Source: Myrica gale (taxonomy: Eukaryota > Streptophyta > Magnoliopsida > Fagales > Myricaceae). Taken from it: a stretch of DNA of 64,000 nt. A program made the translations under genes and the position numbers. Position 1 is the stretch's first letter. Each line of letters begins with the position of its first letter. Below, piece after piece: positions 12,001 to 21,000 of this stretch. The stretch lies in contig OZ005603.1 of assembly GCA_963930655.1 (NCBI GenBank), positions 21,404,201-21,468,200 of the forward strand, in the 5' to 3' direction. Below the pieces are notes generated by a model. The model searched no databases, was not told the DNA's origin, and saw nothing but the letters and a program-made list of their open reading frames with translations.

Positions 12001-15000
12001 GGCCGAATTCCTTGTCTAAATTCACTCCATTTTATCTTTTGTGAGAAGTCTTGCACGCCTAACATCACCCTCACACACTCATTTCACTTCTTGGGGTATT
12101 TTGGTCGTGCAACACCAAGCCAAAAGAGAGAAACACAAAGCTAAAGAGAGTAGAAACCGAAACCAAGAGAGAAAGGGGGAAGAGGAGAGAACCAAGGGAG
12201 AAGATAAACCAAAGCTTTGAACCAAAAGGTGGGATTTGGAGCTTGAACCAAGGGGAAACCGTGTGACAAGGGAGAAGAAGAGGGAGAAGAAGGAGGTGAA
12301 GGAAAATGAGAGGTTTTGCAAGGAAAAGCAAGGAGAAAACAAGGGAACACCAAGGTAAAATTCGGGTCTACCATTTTCCCCTTGTTGGCCGAACTTCATG
12401 TAGTTGGATCTTGGATTTTTATGTTGTATGTTGCTAGATCTAGTGTTATTAAGGTGTCTAAGTGTTAGATATGGCCATGTATGTCTTGGATCTAAGGTTG
12501 TATGTTAAGAAAAATGCAAAGGGAGAGCAATGTATGTTAAAGGAAGTTAGATCTAAGTTTATGCTAAGTTGGTTGGTTGTAAGTTGTAAATCTCCCTAGA
12601 TCTATGGTTATGGATGTGTTTGAATGTTAGATCTGGTCATGAATAATGAAAATGTGAAGTAAATGCATGCAAAGGTGGATTGTAGAATGCAATGGTATGC
12701 ATGATATAATTTTTAGCATGAAAATGTGATGTTATGGGTTATGGCCGAACCATATATGCCCTAGGTTTCCAAGAGAAATTTTGTGTATGTATAGATCTGG
12801 ATATTGGCCATGTTATATGCAAGATTAATGACCTAATGCATGGTAGATAATTATGTTATGTAAAGGATGCATGCAAATTGAAGGAAACAAAAGAAAACAT
12901 AATTATTTTGATGAAAACATGTGCTGGCCGAATGGTATAATACATGATATATTGTGTTGGTGTTTGGATTCTTAGATCCTAGGTTGTGAAATTGTTGAAT
13001 GGAGGATGGGATCACCATTGGAGTTGAAGTTGTGATTAAAGGATGCATAAAATTTAGTGTTGGCCGAATGTTTAAGGTGAAGGAACCCCAATTGTAAATT
13101 TTTTTTTTTTTTTGATAAGTAAGGAAAGCTTTTATTGAAAGAAAAAAAGAAAAAGGAGAAGACAAAGCAGTACAAAGGCTGTACTCAACCTACTACGATA
13201 AACAAACAAGGAAACTAAGAAAATCATTAAAGTCTACAAAAGAAGAACCCAGCACCCCATTAGCCCACAGAAACAAGGTCTGCAACATTTTTCCTTTCAA
13301 ACAAACTAAGGACAGCCCCACATCTTCAAAGCAGCGACCGTTCCTTTCCCCCCATAAGCTCCACCAAATGCACGATGGAATCAATTTCCACACAAACGCC
13401 TTCTGCCTCTAAATTACACCAACCCACATGCTGTCCCCCCCCCCCCACAAACTGCGGACAAACGCTCGATTGACAACCCCCACCTTAGTTTCCTGAAAAC
13501 AAACTAAATCAGGCATCCACCCCCTCAACAAATTTTTCACCACACTCCTCTTCTGACGATCATTCAACCCCCTCACATTCCAAGACACAATACGTGGCTT
13601 CATAAAGACTGGATCGAAACCCTCCCTCCGTTGCGTTGCTTCCTAGACACATACTTCTTCCCATCATAATTAACTGAGCAATTCAACCGTTTCAGCTCCC
13701 TTGAAAACTTTCCTCCTAATTTACTAGGAGTAACAAGCCCACTGCGCCCCCTGTCCTTCTCGAGAGCAGCAAAGAGCGCCATCAACGCACTTTCATAACC
13801 GTTACAAGAAAGACCAACCATATCTTTGAAGGATGAAACCATTTCCAGCACCCAATCCGAAGAGGATGAAATCGGGTGACAAACCTCCGTCATCTGCAAA
13901 GGAGGACACACAGCCAAAGGTGCATCACCAATCCCATCGACACCACCATCAACGCAAACTATAGCCCCTCCCCCGACTGAAGGAACAGAAGAACAACCAC
14001 CTACTCCCATCTCCACGTCCAAGACTGACCGCCCAAAGGGAACCAGCGGGAAAACACCTACCAGAAACTCGTTCCCCTCCCCAGTTGCCTCCAAAACAGC
14101 GGCCTTCATCCCAATCTCGTCGGAGTGTTCGCCCAGAGAGCCCACACCAATATCAGAGTGATATGATGTCTGCCCCTGCGTCAGAGAAAGAGAGTCAATC
14201 GCCGGAACAGCATCGGCCGAACCAGAGACCACCGCCGGAGGCAACAGATCGAGAGCAATCGCCGAAACGGAGATCTGGAGTCCAGACGAAGCGTGATCTA
14301 GGGCGACGGGGGCTTCCGGCGCCGGCAGCACACCCGTATGGCCCACGACCTCCCCAGACGTCGACGACCCTCCCTCCTGGAGCTGAGGTTGAGAGACCAC
14401 GACCGGAATGGGGACCGGAGGAGCATCGGAGTCACTTGCGGCTTCGGGCTCGCACGAAGTCGGGTCACCCGACCCATCATCCAACCTAAAAGAACCAAGC
14501 CCATCCCCAGACGTCCGAAGCCCCTGCCCAAAAGATCCATCTCTACCCACTATACTCGGGCCCAGAGAGGGGCCCAAAACCGAGCCAAGCTGCCCTTTCG
14601 AACTCTTCAACAGAGAAGGGCCCATATCCACGCCAGGCCTCCTACTCCCATCTCCACAACCATTGAAACCACACTCCTGGGCCCAACCACCAAGCACCGG
14701 CCTATTCTTGACCATCCCAATGAGACCATCCACCTCAGCCTTTAATCTCATGAGATGTTCCCACACAATATCGTCATAATCAGCCGCCAGCGCCGAAGCT
14801 CCAGAACATTCATTTTTTTCGAGCCGTCCTTCAAGCAATGAATGCTTTTTTACGGGAACACCAACAGGCACAGGCTTCTGCATGCTTACCACGTCAACTG
14901 CCTCTCTACGGTCCTTCCCCTTTCCCACCTCTTTTACCTCCGGCAAGCCATGCGTAGCCATCTCGGCATAGGAAAAACCATTTCTGACCAGGGAACTCTC

Positions 15001-18000
15001 AGTCCTCCTCGACCTCCGTCGTAGCTCGCCTATTGCTGAGATAATTTCTTCGCACATCATGGCAAACGCCTTCCATCCTTCACTCAACCTCCCTTCCGGA
15101 ATCATCACAGCCCCCCTGCGACGTCGCTCACCAAATTCCGCAAGAGCAACGTAGCGGCCACTCCGATTCGAGCACCTCTGCGCTAAAAACGCACGCTGTG
15201 GTTCATCGAATCTCTCCGATAAGTCACGAACATCCGGTAACTCCACAAGTTTACCAAAGAGATTCGCCAACCAGACCATTCCATATCTACCTAAACGAAT
15301 AGAATTCTGAGACTTCCTATGCTGCTCAATGACCGTGACTAAACCAGAGACGCTAACAGAGAACTGAATAGTTTTAGCCTCAATAACCAGACTTCGAAAA
15401 TAAGCCATGGAAACTAGACTGTAACAACCTCACTTGCCCACGAAAAATTAGACTGTTAAATTGCTTTGCAAGGACTAAATTCTTAAAAAGGTAAAATAAT
15501 TTCTTAGAGCAGACCATGATTTACCATGAAACATGGGCTAGTGGTATGTTTTACCAGGGTTTTATGCCATATCAAGGACTACCCCAATTGTAAATTATGA
15601 TAAATAGGTTATAATTGTTGTGTTGGATACTTGAAATTGGGGATTAGGCTAATTGGAATAATATTGAGGAACCATGAACATGTAATGAAAATATTCGAAA
15701 CCCTAGTTAGGGTTAGTATCTCGAATTAACCCGAGATACTAACCCTAACTAGGGTTTCGAATATTTTTATCACATGTTCACGGTTCTTCAAGCTTGTATT
15801 CCAATTGGTCAAAACCCTAAACCCAAGTGTTCATCATAAAAATATGATTCCAATTATCCAAAAACTTACAATTAGGTTTCTCTTCCTTATGACATTCGGT
15901 CAACACCAATTTTATGTGTTCTCTTGATTACAATTCATTCTCCAAGGTGATCTCATCCTCCATTCAACAATTTCACAACCTAGGATCTAAAAATCAAAAC
16001 ACAACCACAAGACACCATGCATTATATCATTCGGCCAGCACATGTATTCATCCAAATAACTAGGTCTTCTTTTGAATCTTTTGTTTTGCATGCATCCTTC
16101 ACATTTCATAATTATCTATCATGCATTAGGTCACTAATCTTACACATATCATGGCCAATAATCAGATCTATACTTGAACAACATAATACATGGAGATCTA
16201 AGCATACCATATTCGGCCATACTTCAAAATGTCATATTTTTCATGCTAAAAATTATAACATGCATATCCTTTGCATTTATGACCTATTTGCATGCATTAA
16301 CTCCATAGATCAGAACCTCTTTCACATGTATATTGTTCTTTACATCATCATGACCATAGTTAAACACTTAGATCTAACATTAGAGAGACCAACAACACAA
16401 GATCTAAAAGGATATAATACATGGAGATCTAAGCATACCATATTCGGCCATACTTCAAAATGTCATATTTTTCATGCTAAAAATTATAACATGCATATCC
16501 TTTGCATTTATGACCTATTTGCATGCATTAACTCCATAGATCAGAACCTCTTTCACATGTATATTGTTCTTTACATCATCATGACCATAGTTAAACACTT
16601 AGATCTAACATTAGAGAGACCAACAACACAAGATCTAAAAGGAAACAAGCATACAATTCGGCCAAGTACATCATATGCTTAGATCTAAGCTTTTTTTTTC
16701 CAACACACACGTTGTCCAAACTTTGCATTTTCCTTAGTATACAACCTTAGATCTAAAGCATGTATGGCCAGATCTAACATTTTAGATACACCAACATCCA
16801 TAGATCTAGGAAAAATTTCAGCTTACAACCAACCAACACAACATAGTCTAGATCTACACTTCCTTTAACATACATCGCCCTTTCTTGCATTTTTCCATCA
16901 TTCCAACTTAGATCTCAACTACACATGGCCAGATCTATCACTTAGATACCTTAACAACACTAGATCTAGCAATTTACATAACAAGAATCCAAGATCTATT
17001 ACCAAACAAGTTCGGCTAGCATGAAGAAAAAGGATTCGGTTTTCTTTTACCTTGTAGTCCTTGTTTCTCCTCTTTTCTCCTTGCACAACTCCTCCTATTT
17101 ATTCACCTCCTCCTTCTTCTTCCTTCTCCTTCTTCTCCTTACACGTGCTCCCCTTGGTTCAAGCTCCAAAATCCAACTCTTGGCTCAAGGGTATTTGGTT
17201 TCTCCTTGGTTTCTCTCTTTTTCTTCCTTTCTCTTTTGGTTTCGGTTTTTCTCTCTTTGGCTTGTGTTTGATCGACCAAATGGCTCAAGTGAAGTGAAAT
17301 GAGTGTGTGATGAAAGTGTTATGCGTACAAGGCTTGCACAAAAGGACAAAGTGGAATGAACTTGGACTTAAAATTCGGTCATGGGGGGGTTTTACTTCAC
17401 TTTTCACTTTTCACCTTTTGTCATAAGTTGTCTCCCCTTGTCTCTTTGTCTTTTACGTGGTTCATCCCCCTCCACACAATTCAAATTCCTCTTTAATGCT
17501 TAGTTCAAGCATTTAATTCATTTGGTTGAAATCCAACCAACTTAGTTTACTTAACATAATCTATATACTTAGCATGCTTAATGAGAATTAGCACCACTAA
17601 TCTTAACATTATCAACTTAACTTCAAGGCCCATTGGGCAGCCCAAATAAATTCTTAATTCAAGGCCCAACATCACCATCTAAAGCCCAATTCATAAGCCC
17701 AAAGGCTAAGGCCCAATAACCTAACTCCTTAAGGCCCATTAACACCATTACAAAGGCTCATTATTATGGACTTCATGGTAGCCCAATACCATGATTTTTA
17801 AAGCCCATTTTCATGATTATTTTGGCAGCCCATTAGTATACACTTAAAAGCCCAATATCCACCTAATATTACAAGTCTCATGGCAGCCCAATATCAAAAT
17901 CTAAAGGGCCCACTATCTCAAATATTAGGGCAGCCCAATAACATAATTCATAAGAAAAATCCTTAAAAATAATCAAGGATATTGAAAGAAAAAAAAATGC

Positions 18001-21000
18001 AATTAATCTAGCAACATGAAATCGGTTACTATAAGATTTAAATTTCATCCATGGCATTTGAATCATAACATCACATATTGGGATTCAAAATAACTATATA
18101 TACATTTTCTTAACATTAAATCATGCCTTGGCCAAGCAAGGTCTCTTTTAATACAAAATAGGCCATGGAATCCTTCATCTTGTAATGAAGTAGACACGGG
18201 TTTCTTTGGGGTCTTATAAGGTCTCTCTAACTTGTAGATAAAATGGCATTTGTATAGGACCCAGTACACAAAGAACTCACATTCTTAACCAATGTGGGAC
18301 TTAGACAATTTATATTCTAACAATTATTTCATTTTGGTGAGAGCTCAGGGTTTTATTCTACTCATATCATATGCCATAAGGACTTGGTTACTCCCACCCT
18401 TCAGCTTCTCTAGCTTAGATGTTTGACTCTTTCAACCGGGCATTATAATCTTACTATTTTAATCAGAACAAAGTATTAAATAAATAAAGCTATAACACAC
18501 ATTTTGAACGATAAGCGTAATAAGCATGTCATGATACATTGAGTGAATATCCATGTATTTTTTGGATAGTTGTATAAATTAATCATGCCTTAGGAATTAA
18601 ATTTTTTTTTTTTGATAAATGCCTTAGGAATTAAATATGAAAAAAACGAATTCACAGTCCTATTAACGGAGGCAAAGAAAGGTACAAAGGGTGAATTCAC
18701 AGTAAAGTGTCATCATGACGCATATCATTTCCTAAATTTAAAATACTAAAATTACTGAAACACTTGTTACACAAGACATACACTAAGAAACAAGAAGAGA
18801 TGCAACAACCTCCTATCTAACAATTAACAAATGGTGGTCATTAAAACCAATCGGTAGTATTGGGTTGATTTTCAGGGGCATATTACAAAATGCATGACAT
18901 TTTTAACATACACCTTGGAATTACCCCTAAATATAATCAGGGGGCAGGCAAAGGCAATCAAAATCCAAAATCGACCTGAGCTCAAGTCCGGTCCAGGCAA
19001 AATAGCCAATACCGTCCTCATTAAGGGAAAGGAAAGACCTACCATACTAGGGATGAGGCATGGGCATAAAATTGCCATCCCACTTCTGCAAAGAGTATAG
19101 ATACTGTAAAACAAGTCGAAGTACGAGAACGTGACAATTGAGTCTATCTTAAACAAGGTCATCCCTTTCAATTCAATTATTTATCAGGTATATATTTTGT
19201 TAGTCCCAAGATTCCCAACTCTTCACAACCCTTTAGAGTGGTGGATCACATTCTATCACAACGCAACTTCACCCACAACACTACCAAGTAGCAACATTAG
19301 AACATCTAGAGACATTACACAACTCATTTGATCAATCACACTGCTGTTCCCTTCCACAGTAATTGACTTCAATGTAAACGAGCCATATAGGCTGAGATAT
19401 AAATAAAAACCGTCAAAATGGGCTATACAACAGTAGCAATTTATCTCAAGTTCTCAACTCTTGATTATCTTCACACAGTGTCTTTCCTTCCTCCGACCTT
19501 ATTATGTAACCATTACATATTGTTATAATGTCTAAAAATATGCAGAAGTGTGCATAAAAGTGTCTTTTTGTTATTAAACTATAAGATGCATACACATAGA
19601 GTAATAGATCTTAAGCAAGATAATGAGACCAAGATTATAACACTTCACAAAATGTACAAGAACTTAGTATGGACAAGCTACTAGCAGTGAGGATGCCGGG
19701 ACAAGGCTGTCAATAATGGACCACGGATCAATGTACATAACAAATGCATTACATGAAAGTGTAATACTTACTCAACTACCAGTTAAATTTTGCAGTCAAA
19801 AGTATGGTCTGGGAGCAAATCAATGGCAGGTATTTCACTGAAATCCATATAACTATTTCAAGAACCTAAAACTAAATTCACAACCTCAAGAGTCACAAAC
19901 ATCGCATGTCCCATGTGCAGTGAACCAGTGACATTAGGAGGTGGCATTAAAATCACAAATGGATCACTTCCTCGGTCAATGTTTGGCCTGAAATATCCTT
20001 GAGACTCCCACCTAATATCCACAAATAGAATGAACACATTACAATGCTGATACTGCAAAATGTAAGTATGTCAGATAGATAGCACTCAGAGCTAGTCTGG
20101 ACTGCAGTAGACATGTGATCATTGCAACCCACATAAGCACGCAAAAACACAGAGGCCAAGTTAGGATGAAAAACAAGACTTGTAATGCAAAAAAGTCAGA
20201 GAAATGTTTACATACATGAGGCAGCTAATTGTAACTAGTAAAATATTCAGAGAACAAGCCATGAGTTAACAAAATCCACATTCTAGACAGACATGAAGTT
20301 TTACTTTACCAATAAAATTTATTAAGAATATATATATCAAAGAGGCACGCAATTTAGGGACATGTTTTCCCAGCAAATGAAGCAACTATGCATTAATGCT
20401 GTTACAATGAACTTCAATGCTGTTATACGACATTCTATGCATTTGGTCTGGTGGTAAGGCAACGGCTTGGGTTCTCACATATCCCAAGTTCGAGCCCCAA
20501 CACCGCAATTATCGCCCGTGACTTATCTAGGGCGTGTTGGGTGGGGTCCTGACACATGCTTCATGTTGGCTTGTAGGGCCGGGTACACGAAGTGGCCCGA
20601 CCTTGGGAGCTCATTGGTTATCAAAAAAAATATAAAAAAATAATTTAAATCATCTCTTCACATTTTTACAAACTTCAACACCCCGACATTTTTACCACCC
20701 CAACATTTTAACAAACAAACATCACCATAGTATCCCTACTGTTGGGAAGAGTTACTACTCCCTGGTAAACTTGCAAGGTTCTGAAGCCATTTGCAATATG
20801 GCTTGTAGAGTGTGGATGAATGTATGTCTAAACGAATTTTGGAAATGCAAAGTACTGCATGAGACCCTTCACATGTCGAACTAACCATGGCAATACGTCA
20901 AACTAACCATTGTGTGAAAATGAACTAATGAGGTGCACACGTTATGCTTCAGTAGAAAATATTAATTTCACCTAGCGGAAGATTTATTCATCAACTGAAG

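Larger units (their letters stand above)
13101..15580 (-). mobile_element. L1-type LINE with complete ORF1 but ORF2 almost entirely deleted
   Basis: The perfect 16-bp target duplication accccaattgtaaatt lies at 13085-13100 and 15581-15596. The poly-A tail reads as poly-T on the plus strand from 13101, followed by gataagtaagg, as in other LINE copies here. On the minus strand the order is about 170 bp of 5' UTR, ORF1 (602 aa), the first 60 or so residues of the ORF2 endonuclease, then a jump near 13400-13415 to the ORF2 C-terminal tail and 3' UTR. Compared with 28411-32924, about 3 kb of ORF2 is missing. Confidence 0.92.
10481..18218. mobile_element. LTR-derived insertion with a giant internal inverted repeat (host of a LINE)
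   Basis: It is flanked by the perfect 5-bp duplication aggtc (10476-10480 and 18219-18223). It begins TGTCACGCCCCGAAC, as does the solo LTR at 51647, and ends GGGGTCTTATA. Segment 1 (10481-11066) matches the first part of that solo LTR. Segment 2 (11067-15723, minus the LINE at 13101-15580) is an inverted copy of segment 3 (15732-18218). The arms start with tgtaagaccccaaagaaac and its complement and meet at an 8-bp spacer (15724-15731). Outer arm ends look about 95% alike, inner parts clearly less. No protein domain was recognised apart from the LINE. Confidence 0.85.
9079..18322 (-). mobile_element. Non-autonomous LTR element (LARD/TRIM-like), second LTR split by another insertion
   Basis: The left LTR is 9079-9286 (TGTTAAGAATAAA...ATTCTAACA). 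The right LTR is in two pieces, 10352-10480 and 18224-18322, separated by the insertion at 10481-18218. Both LTRs share cctac..ccaccgtagaaagccc and accaatgtgggacttagac. The target duplication attat is perfect (9074-9078 and 18323-18327). A polypurine tract (complement of ctctccctcaaactcaag) follows the left LTR, and a degenerate PBS (complement of ctcaaatacca, 10341-10350) precedes the right LTR, giving minus orientation. The internal part, 9287-10351, has no Gag or Pol. Confidence 0.85.
5179..19884 (-). other. 14.7-kb ValRS intron 3 filled with nested retroelements
   Basis: The donor follows ...VTLE at 19885 and the acceptor precedes [11 protein letters not shown] at 5178; both keep phase 0. 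The intron carries a Copia relic (from 5918), a LINE tail (6200-6582), a non-autonomous LTR element (9079-18322), an inverted-repeat LTR insertion (10481-18218) and a LINE (13101-15580). About 0.7 kb at the left and 1.5 kb at the right (18328-19884) look like ordinary AT-rich intron. The right part also holds one 17-bp LINE-tail insertion. Confidence 0.88.

Noticed and set aside
12071..12399. Hydrophobic Ser/Phe/Leu-rich frames resembling signal peptides (and the matching frame at 17021-17302)
   Set aside because: Both come from a purine/pyrimidine-rich tract in the two inverted arms; low-complexity, with no conserved start or stop.
14085..14779. Overlapping plus-strand open frames of 120-135 codons
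   Set aside because: They are antisense shadows of the GC-rich LINE ORF1 at 13600-15408 minus.
15690..15765. Perfect short palindrome taken alone as a terminator or recombination site
   Set aside because: It is only the centre of the 2.2-2.5-kb inverted repeat.
16017..16682. 221-codon open frame with two identical 77-residue repeats
   Set aside because: It lies in the non-coding right arm of an LTR inverted repeat. The repeat is the 231-bp DNA duplication, and residue composition follows AT-rich DNA.
20453..20530. Possible tRNA gene
   Set aside because: A and B box-like sequences are present, but there is no foldable tRNA body, and a SINE body with A-tail follows.
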